DNA of 64,000 nucleotides. It comes from Sphingopyxis sp. H050 (GTDB lineage: Bacteria > Pseudomonadota > Alphaproteobacteria > Sphingomonadales > Sphingomonadaceae). Each line of letters begins with the position of its first letter. Positions within the stretch are counted from its first letter, which is position 1. The notes under the pieces are model-generated. The model made no database searches and was not told the DNA's origin. It worked only from the letters and a program-made list of their open reading frames with translations. Shown piece by piece: positions 25,515 through 33,457 of the stretch. A program made the position numbers and the translations under genes. The stretch is from NCBI RefSeq assembly GCF_001468265.1, contig NZ_LNRZ01000007.1:161741-225740 (forward strand), in the 5' to 3' direction.

Positions 25515-25933
25515 TTCTCTCCCTTGATCGGGCTGCCGATCGACCAGAGATGGCCGAACGGATCCTTCACCTGCGCGTAGCGGTCGCCCCAGAAGGCATC
25601 GTGCGGTTCGAGCGTCGACGACGCGCCCGCGGCGATCGCGCGCTGGAACCAATTGTCGGTGTCGTCGACGTGCAGGTGCAGCGTGGTGCCGGTCGGCGCG
25701 CTCATCGCGTGGCCGCTATATTCGGGGAAATCGTCGTGCAGCATCAGCGACGCGCCGTTGACATGCAGGTGCGCATGCAGGAAGCGCACGCCGTCTTCGG
25801 CGGGCACGCGGACGAGCTCGGTCGCGCCGAACGCCCGCTGGTAGAAGTCGATCGCTTCGCCGCCGCGCCTGTCGGGGATCGCGATATGCGGAGTCAGGCC
25901 GCCGGTCGGGGCCGTATTTGCGGGGGTGTCCAT
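25511..25933 (-). CDS. VOC family protein (glyoxalase/bleomycin-resistance-like)
   Basis: The 140-residue product is a single-chain VOC module: TPHIAIPDRRGGEAIDFYQRAFGATELVRVP opens the first beta-alpha-beta unit, FLHAHLHVNGASLMLHDDFPE gives the histidine-bearing strands, and LHLHVDDTDNWFQRAIAAGA with FWGDRYAQVKDPFGHLWSIG closes the second unit. The metal ligands His/Glu pattern is plausible. Several such proteins are glyoxalases or bind drugs, but a specific substrate cannot be assigned. It precedes the PhnB-like VOC gene with a 4-nt overlap. Confidence 0.85.
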   Translation of the reverse strand: MDTPANTAPTGGLTPHIAIPDRRGGEAIDFYQRAFGATELVRVPAEDGVRFLHAHLHVNGASLMLHDDFPEYSGHAMSAPTGTTLHLHVDDTDNWFQRAIAAGASSTLEPHDAFWGDRYAQVKDPFGHLWSIGSPIKGEK

Positions 25934-25945
25934 ATCGTCTCTCCC

Positions 25946-26743
25946 TTATGACTTGCGGGGGCCGACAAGGCCGAAGGCCGCGCCCTGCGGGTCGAGGCCG
26001 TTCATCGCATATTCGCCGCCCGGGATTTCCATCGGCCCGTTGGTAATCGTGCCGCCGTTCGCGGTCACCGCCGCCTGCGCGCGATCGATATCGTCGACAC
26101 CGATATAGAAGGTCCACATCGATGCGGGCATGCCGGGCATCAGCGGCATGATCGCGCCGAGGCTGACATCGCCGCGCTGGATGAAGCGGTAGGCGCCCAT
26201 GTCGCCCATATCCATCTCGCCATTCTGGCCCCAGCCGAAATGCCCGGTGTAGAAGGCCGTCGCGCCGTCGGGGTCGCTCGTCGCGAGTTCGTTCCAGCGG
26301 ATGCGCTGCGGCTGGTCGACCGAAAAGACGTCGCTTTCCTGCCCCTCCATGCCCGGCGGCGGGGCCGGGTCCATGATATAGAAGGGCGCCCCCTGCGGAT
26401 CGGTGACCATCGCGATGCGCCCCACCGGGATGTCGGTCGCGTCCATCTGGACGCTGCCGCCGTCGGCCTTGATCGCCGCGATCTTCGCATCGACGTCTTT
26501 CGTGTGAATATAGCCGATCCAGAGCGGCCGCGCGCCGCCGGCGAGCATGTCGGCACCCAGCGCGAGCACGCCGCCCGCGTTGCCGCCATCGCTGCGCCCG
26601 ATCATGCGATAATCCATATCGCCGGCGGCGGGGTCACGCTCGGACGCGATCGTCCAGCCGACGACGGCACCATAAAAGCGCGCGGCGCCCGCCGGGTCGG
26701 GAGTCATCAGTTCGTACCAGATGAAGTTCGATGCGTCGGTCAT
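25946..26743 (-). CDS. Two-domain VOC family protein
   Basis: The 265-residue product carries two consecutive VOC modules: residues ~5-125 (FIWYELMTPDPAGAARFYGAVVGW ... GRIAMVTDPQGAPFYIMDP) and ~140-262 (RIRWNELATSDPDGATAFYTGHFGWG ... GEYAMNGLDPQGAAFGLVG). A pair of tandem modules in one chain makes a complete binding site in this family, as in dioxygenases or glyoxalases of the CFP30/hydroxylase type. The start ATG at 26743 has a GGAGAGA sequence just upstream, shared by most genes in the cluster. Function unknown. Confidence 0.85.
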   Translation of the reverse strand: MTDASNFIWYELMTPDPAGAARFYGAVVGWTIASERDPAAGDMDYRMIGRSDGGNAGGVLALGADMLAGGARPLWIGYIHTKDVDAKIAAIKADGGSVQMDATDIPVGRIAMVTDPQGAPFYIMDPAPPPGMEGQESDVFSVDQPQRIRWNELATSDPDGATAFYTGHFGWGQNGEMDMGDMGAYRFIQRGDVSLGAIMPLMPGMPASMWTFYIGVDDIDRAQAAVTANGGTITNGPMEIPGGEYAMNGLDPQGAAFGLVGPRKS

Positions 26744-26772
26744 TGTCTCTCTCCTGGGGGTGCGGCCGGGTA

Positions 26773-27492
26773 TCAGGCCTCGACGATCGGTTCGAAGCCG
26801 CCGTAGATCATGCGCTTGCCGTCGAAGGTCTGGTCGGCGGGGTCGTGCTTCATTCGCTCGTCGGCCATGACCTTGTCCCATGCCTGGGCGCGCGCGTCCT
26901 TGCTGGGCCATTCGATCCAGCTGTAAACCACCGTCTCGCCGTCCTGCCGGTGCGCGGCGCGATGATAATCGGTGACCTTGCCGTCGGGAACGTCGTCGCC
27001 CCACGCCTCGACCACGCGCGTCGCGCCATATTCGATGAACACGTCGGACGCCTTTTTCGCGGCTTCGCGATAGGCCTCCTTTTTGCCGTCGGGAACGGGA
27101 ACGACGAAGCCGTCGACATAGCCCATGGCGCCGTCGCCGCGATCGTCGATCAGCGAGTCGAAGCCCGCGAAGATCATCCGCATCCCGTCGAACGGCATGT
27201 TCGCGCCCATCGCCTCCATGCGCGGATCGCTCATCATCTTTTGGGTCGCGGCGTCGCGGGTCGCGCGGTCGGGATATTCGAACCAGCTGAAGACGACGGT
27301 CTCGTCGGGCTTTGCCTGCACCGCCCCCCTGAAGTCGTTCACCTTGCCGTCGGGGACATCGTCGCCCCAGCATTCGACCATCCGGCTCGCGCCGAATTCG
27401 CGGAACAGCGGCGCGGCGTCGGCCGCGTGCTTGCGATAGGCTTCCTTGTTGGCGGTCGGCACCGCGAGCACAAATCCTTCGACATAGGTCAT
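26773..27492 (-). CDS. Duplicated DUF1428 protein
   Basis: The 239-residue product is an internal duplication: residues ~1-115 (MTYVEGFVLAVPTANKEAYR ... FAGFDSLID) and ~122-239 (GYVDGFVVPVPDGKKEAYRE ... IYGGFEPIVEA) are clearly homologous. Both halves contain the DUF1428 landmarks VECWGDDVPDGKV or VEAWGDDVPDGKV, SWFEYP or SWIEWP, and FDGMRMIFAGF or FDGKRMIYGGF. DUF1428 is a dimeric alpha/beta-barrel family of unknown function, normally ~115 residues, so this is a fused dimer. The ATG at 27492 was chosen for its GGAGAG site and family start. Preceding in-frame codons upstream are not DUF1428-like. Confidence 0.88.
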   Translation of the reverse strand: MTYVEGFVLAVPTANKEAYRKHAADAAPLFREFGASRMVECWGDDVPDGKVNDFRGAVQAKPDETVVFSWFEYPDRATRDAATQKMMSDPRMEAMGANMPFDGMRMIFAGFDSLIDDRGDGAMGYVDGFVVPVPDGKKEAYREAAKKASDVFIEYGATRVVEAWGDDVPDGKVTDYHRAAHRQDGETVVYSWIEWPSKDARAQAWDKVMADERMKHDPADQTFDGKRMIYGGFEPIVEA

Positions 27493-27524
27493 CTTTACTC
27501 TCCTCAGGGGGTTTGGAGGGGGTT

Positions 27525-28199
27525 TCAGGCGGCGGGTGGGCCCGCTTCTTCGCTGAAGGTGGCCAGCTGCGCGGCGAGCGCGCGCTGGAAGGCGGGGCGG
27601 GCGAGGCAGCGGTCGAGGTACGCCTGCAGCCGCGGCTGTTCGGCGATGAGGCCCGCCTCGACCGCCTCGCGCAGCACGGTCGCCATCGCAATGTCGGCGA
27701 CGGTGAATTCGCCGACAAGATACGCCTTGTCGCCGATCGCGTCGTTCAGACGGCCGAGACGGCCCTGGATGAACTCGATCAGGCTCGGCCGGCGGAGCTT
27801 CGCCCACTCCTCGTCCTTCGCGAACAAATCGACATTGCCGAGTTCGAACAGCATCGGCTCGACGCTGTTATAGGCGGCGAACAGCCACGCGAGCGTGCTG
27901 GCGCGCGCCTGCGGATCGCGTGGCATCAGCCGCGCGTCCTTTTCGGCGAGGTGGAGCAGGATCGCGCCGCTTTCAAAGAGGCGGATGCCGCCGTCGCACA
28001 GCACCGGAACCTGGCCCCACGGCTGGAAGAGGAAATGGTCGGCGGGGCGGTTGACCGCGCTGATCAGATGCTCGGCATAGTCGAGGCCGATTTCCTCGCA
28101 CGCCCAGCGCGGACGGAGGTCGCGGACGAAGCCGCGCGCGAAGTCGGGCACCCAGTCGAAGGCGGTGACTTCGAGTTTGCTGTCGGGATCCACGGGCAT
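27525..28199 (-). CDS. Glutathione S-transferase family protein
   Basis: The 224-residue product has a GST N-terminal domain with an altered start (EVTAFDWVPDFARGFVRDLRPRWACEEIGLDYAEHL), a GQVPVLCDGGIRLFESGAILLHLAE segment matching the glutathione site, and the helical C-terminal domain with YLVGEFTVADIAMATVLREA. It lies 2 nt downstream of the DUF4287 gene and 32 nt upstream of the DUF1428 gene. This is one of two different GSTs in the operon. Substrate not predictable. Confidence 0.88.
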   Translation of the reverse strand: MPVDPDSKLEVTAFDWVPDFARGFVRDLRPRWACEEIGLDYAEHLISAVNRPADHFLFQPWGQVPVLCDGGIRLFESGAILLHLAEKDARLMPRDPQARASTLAWLFAAYNSVEPMLFELGNVDLFAKDEEWAKLRRPSLIEFIQGRLGRLNDAIGDKAYLVGEFTVADIAMATVLREAVEAGLIAEQPRLQAYLDRCLARPAFQRALAAQLATFSEEAGPPAA

Positions 28200-28201
28200 G
28201 G

Positions 28202-28420
28202 TCAGCTCCTTTTCCCTTTGATGTAGGCGACGATCGACATCGCGTGGCCGTGGCCGAGGGCGAAATCCTGCTTGAGCCAGTCGGTGATCGCGGTCGCCTT
28301 GACGCCGGGGGCGAGGCCGTTCGCGTCGGCGAGGCCGTGTTCGATGGCGTGGGTTTTCAGATCGTCGGCCGACTTGCCCGTCTTCGCCGCGACATTGTCG
28401 AGATACGCCTGGAAGCTCAT
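28202..28420 (-). CDS. DUF4287 domain-containing protein
   Basis: This 72-residue protein matches the DUF4287 pattern: MSFQAYLDNVAAKTGKSADDLKTHAIEHGLADANGLAPGVKATAITDWLKQDFALGHGHAMSIVAYIKGKR in the family form with the terminal GHGHAMSIV stretch. Function is unknown; in other bacteria it sits next to AHSA1/VOC genes, and that association is present here. The ATG at 28420 lies 13 nt after the upstream VOC gene. The open frame upstream of that ATG is not considered coding. Confidence 0.85.
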   Translation of the reverse strand: MSFQAYLDNVAAKTGKSADDLKTHAIEHGLADANGLAPGVKATAITDWLKQDFALGHGHAMSIVAYIKGKRS

Positions 28421-28433
28421 GTGCCAGCTCCCG

Positions 28434-28874
28434 TCAGGCGGCGGTTTCGGGAACCGGCGCGTCGCCGTTCGCGACCGCGGGGTCCATCCAGAAGGGGCCC
28501 CAGACATGGCCGTCGGGGTCGAGGATGTCGCGCCCGTACATGAAGCCGTGATCCTGCACCGGATTGACGTCGGCGGTGCCGCCGGCGGCGCCGCCGGCCT
28601 CGACCATCGCATCGACCGCTTCGCGGCTGCCGAGCGCCAGCGCGAGCGACACCTCGCTCGATCCGGGCGCGGCGATCGGGCGGTCGGTGAAGCTCTTCCA
28701 CTTGTCGCGGGTCAGGATCATCACGAAGATCGTGTCCGACCACACCATCGCGGCGGCGGTGTCGTCGCTGAAACGCGGTTCGTTGGTGAAGCCGAGTGCC
28801 TCGTAAAAGGCCTTCGATCTCGCGAGATCGGCGACGGGCAGGTTCACGAAGATCATCCTGGGGGTATCGGCCAT
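28434..28874 (-). CDS. VOC family protein (lactoylglutathione lyase-like)
   Basis: The 146-residue product reads as a single-chain VOC module: MIFVNLPVADLARSKAFYEALGF at the start, AAMVWSDTIFVMILTRDKWKSF in the middle, ALALGSREAVDAMVEAGGAAGG and DHGFMYGRDILDPDGHVWGPFWMDP at the end. The DPDGHVW element is the usual VOC end motif containing a metal-ligand region. The ATG at 28874 has an AGGAGAGAGAG site. It directly follows the TetR regulator (11 nt), so it is the first structural gene of the operon. Confidence 0.87.
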   Translation of the reverse strand: MADTPRMIFVNLPVADLARSKAFYEALGFTNEPRFSDDTAAAMVWSDTIFVMILTRDKWKSFTDRPIAAPGSSEVSLALALGSREAVDAMVEAGGAAGGTADVNPVQDHGFMYGRDILDPDGHVWGPFWMDPAVANGDAPVPETAA

Positions 28875-28885
28875 GCTCTCTCTCC

Positions 28886-29521
28886 TCATGTCCGCCCGAA
28901 CAGCATCCGGACGTAACGCTTCAGATGGGTGACGGTCCCGCGCGCAATCGCCGGGTCGTTCGTGGTTTTCGCCAGGACGAAGGCGCCCTGCAGCACCGAC
29001 TGGACATGCTGGGCGAGGCCGATCGCGGTGACGCCGTCGGGCACGCCATACACGTCGATCGCCGCCTGGATGTCGGGGGCGAGCGCCTCGCAATAGGCGT
29101 TGATGCTGGCCTCGCACGCGGCGCGGATGCGGTCGCTGGTCGCATAGGCCTCCTGCACCATCGTGCCCACGAAGCAGGTATAATCCTCGGTCGGGCCGTC
29201 GAGCATCGCCAGGCGGAAATCGATATGGCCGAGCAGCCGGTCGAGCGGATCGTCGAGGCGGTTGGGCGGCGCGAGTTCGAACATCGGCCGCGCGCGCTCG
29301 GTCCAGCCCTCGGCGGCGGCGACCGCCAGCGCTTCCTTCGAGTCGAAATGGTGGAAGAAGGCGCCCTTGGTGACCCCGGCGACCGCGCAAATCTCGTCGA
29401 CGCTGGTCGCGGCATAGCCTTGCTTGCGCACTGTGGCGTGCGCCGCGGCGATCAGCGCGGCGCGGGCGCTGCCGCGCGGGGCGCGCGCCTTGGGGGTTGG
29501 GATGGGGCGAGTCGTGATCAT
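28886..29521 (-). CDS. TetR/AcrR family transcriptional regulator
   Basis: The 211-residue product has an N-terminal helix-turn-helix (about residues 20-66: AALIAAAHATVRKQGYAATSVDEICAVAGVTKGAFFHHFDSKEAL), in which GVTKGAFFHHF is the recognition-helix signature, then a helical ligand-binding/dimerisation domain with CFVGTMVQEAYATSD. It heads a minus-strand run of ten other genes and has an inverted repeat immediately upstream of its ATG (see 29530-29551), so autoregulation and control of the operon are likely. The inducer is not known. Confidence 0.93.
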   Translation of the reverse strand: MITTRPIPTPKARAPRGSARAALIAAAHATVRKQGYAATSVDEICAVAGVTKGAFFHHFDSKEALAVAAAEGWTERARPMFELAPPNRLDDPLDRLLGHIDFRLAMLDGPTEDYTCFVGTMVQEAYATSDRIRAACEASINAYCEALAPDIQAAIDVYGVPDGVTAIGLAQHVQSVLQGAFVLAKTTNDPAIARGTVTHLKRYVRMLFGRT

Positions 29522-29529
29522 GCGAATCT

Positions 29530-29551
29530 ACATACCGACCAGTTGGTATGT
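29530..29551. promoter_or_regulatory. Operator-like palindrome upstream of the TetR gene
   Basis: A 22-bp palindrome with arms ACATACC and GGTATGT around an 8-nt centre (GACCAGTT) sits 9 nt from the TetR start codon. This is the typical form and size of a TetR-dimer operator. It could block a promoter for the eleven-gene operon. Confidence 0.8.
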
Positions 29552-29648
29552 TGTCAAACCGCCTGCGATCGATCGCGCCAAGGCGGCGCTAAATTGACTC
29601 GACCTTTCCACCGCTTGGCGTAAGAGGGGATGGGAACAAAGGGGGATC

Positions 29649-31157
29649 ATGGTCGCGATCGTTTCAACCGTCGCCTATCTCGGCATCGACGCGCGCGGGG
29701 TCGAGGTGCAGTGCCAGATCACGCCCGGCATGCCGCGCTTCGTCGTCGTCGGCCTGCCCGACAAGGCGGTCGGCGAGAGCCGCGAGCGCGTGCGCGCCGC
29801 GATCGCCGCGATTGGCCTGTCGCTGCCGCCCAAGGTGATCACGGTGAACCTGTCGCCCGCCGACCTGCCCAAGGAAGGGTCGCATTATGATTTGCCGATC
29901 GCGCTCGCGCTGTTGGGCGCGATGGGGGTGATCGATGCCGAGACGCTGAGCAGCTATGTGGTCGTCGGCGAGCTCGGGCTCGACGGGCGGGTGGCGGCGT
30001 CGCCCGGCGTGCTGCTTGCCGCCATTCACGCCGGCAGCGTCGAGCGCGGGCTGATCTGCCCGGCCGCGCAGGGGCCCGAGGCGGCGTGGGCCGGGCATGT
30101 CGAGGTGCTGGGCGCGCCCGACCTCCTGTCCTTGCTCGGCCATTTTAAGGGCAGTGCGCCGCTGCTCCCGCCGGTGCCCGGCGAGGTCGAGGCGCCGGTG
30201 CGCAGCGCCGACCTGTCGCAAGTGAAGGGGCAAGAGACCGCCAAGCGGGCGCTCGAAATCGCCGCGGCGGGCGCGCATAATCTGATGATGTCGGGCCCGC
30301 CGGGCGCGGGAAAGTCGCTGATGGCGGCGTGCATGCCGGGCATATTGCCTGACCTGACCCCTGCCGAAGCGCTGGAAGTGTCGATGATCGCCTCGGTCGC
30401 GGGGACGCTCGAGGGCGGGCGGCTCGTGCGCGCGCGGCCGTTTCGCGCTCCCCACCATTCGGCGTCGATGCCCGCGCTCGTCGGCGGCGGGCTACGCGTC
30501 CGGCCGGGCGAGGTCAGCCTCGCGCATCTGGGCGTGCTGTTCCTCGACGAGCTGCCCGAATTCCAGCGCGGCGTGCTCGACAGCCTGCGCCAGCCGCTCG
30601 AAACCGGCGAGGTCAGCGTCGCGCGCGCCAACGCGCATGTGACCTTTCCGGCGCGCGTCCAGCTCGTCGCGGCGATGAACCCGTGCCGCTGCGGCCATCT
30701 CGGCGATCCGGCGCTTGCGTGCAGCCGCGCGCCGCGCTGCGCCGCCGACTATCAGGCGAAGCTGTCGGGGCCTTTGCTCGACCGTATCGACTTGCATGTC
30801 GAGGTCGAAGCGGTGAGCGCCGCCGACCTCGTCCTGCCGCCGCCCGCCGAGGGCAGCGCCGAGGTTGCGGCACGCGTCGCGGCGGCGCGCGATATTCAGA
30901 CCGCGCGCTATGCCGATCACAAGGCGCGGACCAATGCCGAGATCGAGGGCGAGCTGCTCGAAGCCGTCGCGACCCCCGACGAACCGGGCCGCAAGCTGCT
31001 CGCGCAGGCCGCCGAAGCGATGCGCCTTTCGGCACGCGGCTACACCCGCATCCTCCGCGTCGCGCGCACGATCGCCGACCTGGCGGGCGCGGACAGCATC
31101 GGCCGCATCCATATCGCCGAGGCGCTGAGCTATCGCCGGCAGGCGCCGCGGGCCTGA
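29649..31157 (+). CDS. comM: ComM/YifB family magnesium chelatase-like AAA+ ATPase
   Basis: The 502-residue product has an N-terminal S5-like/Lon-like domain (VQCQITPGMPRFVVVGLPDKAVGESRERVRAA), a Mg-chelatase AAA+ core with Walker A MSGPPGAGKSLMA and Walker B VLFLDELPEF, and the zinc-type cysteine region MNPCRCGHLGDPALACSRAPRC, ending with RGYTRILRVARTIADLAG. ComM helicases drive branch migration during natural transformation. Length and motif order are normal. It lies just upstream of a DUF1905 gene. Confidence 0.95.
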   Translation: MVAIVSTVAYLGIDARGVEVQCQITPGMPRFVVVGLPDKAVGESRERVRAAIAAIGLSLPPKVITVNLSPADLPKEGSHYDLPIALALLGAMGVIDAETLSSYVVVGELGLDGRVAASPGVLLAAIHAGSVERGLICPAAQGPEAAWAGHVEVLGAPDLLSLLGHFKGSAPLLPPVPGEVEAPVRSADLSQVKGQETAKRALEIAAAGAHNLMMSGPPGAGKSLMAACMPGILPDLTPAEALEVSMIASVAGTLEGGRLVRARPFRAPHHSASMPALVGGGLRVRPGEVSLAHLGVLFLDELPEFQRGVLDSLRQPLETGEVSVARANAHVTFPARVQLVAAMNPCRCGHLGDPALACSRAPRCAADYQAKLSGPLLDRIDLHVEVEAVSAADLVLPPPAEGSAEVAARVAAARDIQTARYADHKARTNAEIEGELLEAVATPDEPGRKLLAQAAEAMRLSARGYTRILRVARTIADLAGADSIGRIHIAEALSYRRQAPRA

Positions 31158-31160
31158 CGC

Positions 31161-31460
31161 ATGGACAAGATCGCCTTCGACGCGCAGATCATCGAGTGGC
31201 GCGGGCCGCCGCCTTATCTGTTTGCGGTCGTTCCCGATGAGCATATCGCCGCCATCCGCTACGCCGCGCTGACCGAAAGCTATGGCTGGGGGGTGGTGCC
31301 GGTGGTCGTGCGGGTCGGGGCGACCGACTTTACCACGTCGCTGTTCCCGCGTGACGGCGGCTATCTGGTGCCGGTCAAGGTCGCGGTGCAGCGCGCCGAG
31401 GGCATCGGCCGCGGCGACCGGATCAAGGTGCTGATGCGCGTCGGGCGGCCGCAAAGTTAA
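31161..31460 (+). CDS. DUF1905 domain-containing protein
   Basis: This 99-residue protein matches the DUF1905 pattern: FDAQIIEWRGPPPYLFAVVPDEHIAAIRYAALTESYGWGVVPVVVRVGATDFTTSLFPRDGGYLVPVKVAVQRAEGIGRGDRIKV in family form. The domain is a small beta barrel of unknown function. It starts 3 nt after comM and is likely cotranscribed with it. Confidence 0.87.
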   Translation: MDKIAFDAQIIEWRGPPPYLFAVVPDEHIAAIRYAALTESYGWGVVPVVVRVGATDFTTSLFPRDGGYLVPVKVAVQRAEGIGRGDRIKVLMRVGRPQS

Positions 31461-31504
31461 AGACGGTAAAGATTTTCCAAATATTTTGGTGCAATAGGGA
31501 CCGC

Positions 31505-33265
31505 ATGACGGGGGATGGGACATATCTGAAGCACATGTGGGGCCGGCTCGCGCTCGGCCTTGCGCTGCTCGTGCTGTCGCTGTCGGCCGCGCCTGCGAGC
31601 GCCGAAACGCTGAAGGTCGATCGCGGGCTGTGCCACGCCGAAACTGGTCTCGACACGCCGGACAGCAGCCTGTCGTCGCTGCAATTTTCCTGTAACGGCA
31701 CGCCCGCCGGCTATCATGACGCGAGCCTGTGGCTGCGCGCCGAGCCCGGGCGGGTGCCGGATTGGCGGAACGACGTCGCGCTGATGGTTCACCAGTCGCG
31801 GTTCGACCGGCTGGCGGTCGCCTTCACCTATGCCGACGGGCAGGTGCGCTGGCAGCAGGTGCTGCAGGGCGATTACGGGCCGCACTGGCGCGCGGGCGGG
31901 CAGATCATGTTCGATGCGCCCGAACGGAGCGTTGCGCTCACCGGCATCACGCTCCGCTTCGACCGGCTTGCGAGCCTGGGTTTGCTGCGCGCGCGGCTGG
32001 TGCCGAAGGGCGACGCCGTCGTCCAGTCGACTGGCATGGCGGTCACGATCGGCGCCGCGCTGACGCTGCTGCTCGTCAGCGGCATCTACAGCCTGTCGCT
32101 CGCGGTCGCGGTGCGCCGGCAATATCTTGCGTGGCAGGCCGGTTGGTCGGCGACGATGCTGCTCTGGGGTGCGGTCTGGTCGCAGGCGCATCTGGGGCTG
32201 GCGCCCGGCCTCGCCGGCACGGTGTCGGCGCAAATCGCGACTTTCCTTGCCTGCTCGGCGGTCGCGATCGCGACGGCGAGCGCCATCCTCGCGGTCGATC
32301 CTGAAATCGTGGCGCGGCGGCTGCGCGTGGCCGCGCTGGGGCTCGGCGGCTTCGTCGGCGTGATCGGCGTGCCGCTGGCGCTGATCCGCAGCGAAAATCT
32401 GGCGCAATGGGGCGACATATTGGGGCTGATCATTATCGCCGACCTGATCGCCGTCGCAGCCTATCTGGGCCTCGCCTGGCGGCGCGGCTCGGTCGAGGCG
32501 CGCGACTTTCTGGCCGCCTGGTGCCTGCCGATGGCGGTGCTCGCCTTCATCCATGTCGTCGACGTCGACGACAGCCTGTGGGGCGGCGGGTCGAAGATCA
32601 TGGTGCTGCTCGCCGCGACCTGGCAGGCGCTGTGGCTCTCGGCCTCGGCAACGCGGCGGCTCGCCCTGCTTCGGGTCGAACGGGACAGCGCGCGCGCGTC
32701 GGAGGCGCTGGCGCAGCAACTCGCGCGGCGCGATCCGTTGACCGGGTTGCTGAACCGGCGCGGCTTTGTGGAGAGCGTGACGCCTTTGCTCGATCGCGCG
32801 CGCGCCGACGATTTGTCGGCCGCGCTGCTGCTCGTCGATATCGACCGTTTCAAGTCGATCAACGACGTTCATGGCCATGATGCGGGCGATGCCGTGCTGT
32901 GCGAGGTCGCGCGGCGGATCGAACGCTGGGAGGGGCCGATGTGCACCGTCGCGCGGCTCGGCGGCGAGGAGTTCGGGCTGCTGACCATCGGAATGGAAGG
33001 GATCGTGCTCGCGCGCTTCGCCGAAAGCGTGCGGCGCGGCATCGCCGCGTGCGATCATAGCGTGGTGATCGGCGAGGGCAGCGTGACGGGCAGCGTCGGG
33101 GTCGCCGAAGTGCGCCCGGCGGGCGATTTCCAGCAGCTCTACCGGCTGGCCGACGAAGCGCTCTACGACGCGAAGCGCGGCGGGCGCGACTGCGTCGTCG
33201 TGCAGCGCTGCGTCAACGGCCCCCCGGGCGAAGCCCCGGACCGCGAGGCGGCGCTGTCGAGTTGA
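31505..33265 (+). CDS. Membrane-anchored diguanylate cyclase (GGDEF)
   Basis: The 586-residue product has a signal/anchor at the N-terminus, a periplasmic region resembling the 7TMR-DISM extracellular domain (LQFSCNGTPAGYHDASLWLRAEPG), seven hydrophobic segments (7TMR-DISM-type bundle), and a C-terminal GGDEF domain (ARRDPLTGLLNRRGF, DIDRFKSINDVHGHDAGDAVL, ARLGGEEFGLL). The active-site GGEEF is intact, so it should make cyclic-di-GMP from GTP. No RxxD inhibitory site lies five residues before it, so product inhibition by the usual I-site is not evident. The signal it senses is unknown. Confidence 0.9.
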   Translation: MTGDGTYLKHMWGRLALGLALLVLSLSAAPASAETLKVDRGLCHAETGLDTPDSSLSSLQFSCNGTPAGYHDASLWLRAEPGRVPDWRNDVALMVHQSRFDRLAVAFTYADGQVRWQQVLQGDYGPHWRAGGQIMFDAPERSVALTGITLRFDRLASLGLLRARLVPKGDAVVQSTGMAVTIGAALTLLLVSGIYSLSLAVAVRRQYLAWQAGWSATMLLWGAVWSQAHLGLAPGLAGTVSAQIATFLACSAVAIATASAILAVDPEIVARRLRVAALGLGGFVGVIGVPLALIRSENLAQWGDILGLIIIADLIAVAAYLGLAWRRGSVEARDFLAAWCLPMAVLAFIHVVDVDDSLWGGGSKIMVLLAATWQALWLSASATRRLALLRVERDSARASEALAQQLARRDPLTGLLNRRGFVESVTPLLDRARADDLSAALLLVDIDRFKSINDVHGHDAGDAVLCEVARRIERWEGPMCTVARLGGEEFGLLTIGMEGIVLARFAESVRRGIAACDHSVVIGEGSVTGSVGVAEVRPAGDFQQLYRLADEALYDAKRGGRDCVVVQRCVNGPPGEAPDREAALSS

Positions 33266-33330
33266 CGATTATATCCGTTGCCAACCCGCATGGGACGGCG
33301 GCTTTGGGATAGGAAGCCGACGCGCTCGTC

Positions 33331-33419
33331 TGTGATCCCTGGCGAAAGCCGGGGTCCAAGGAAGTCTGAACCAAGCGTCGAGTTGCGCCGCCCTGGGCCC
33401 GGTTTTCGCTGGCGATCAC
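33331..33419. repeat. Dispersed palindromic element, type B degenerate copy
   Basis: TGATCCCTGGCGAAAGCCGG begins the left arm and GGCCCGGTTTTCGCTGGCGA the right arm. The arms complement imperfectly over about 24 bases. It is the same type as the elements at 22351 and 23340, and lies between convergent genes. Confidence 0.6.
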
Positions 33420-33457
33420 GATGGCAGCAACCGGTCGTAACCGTCCCGGCAGTTCGC

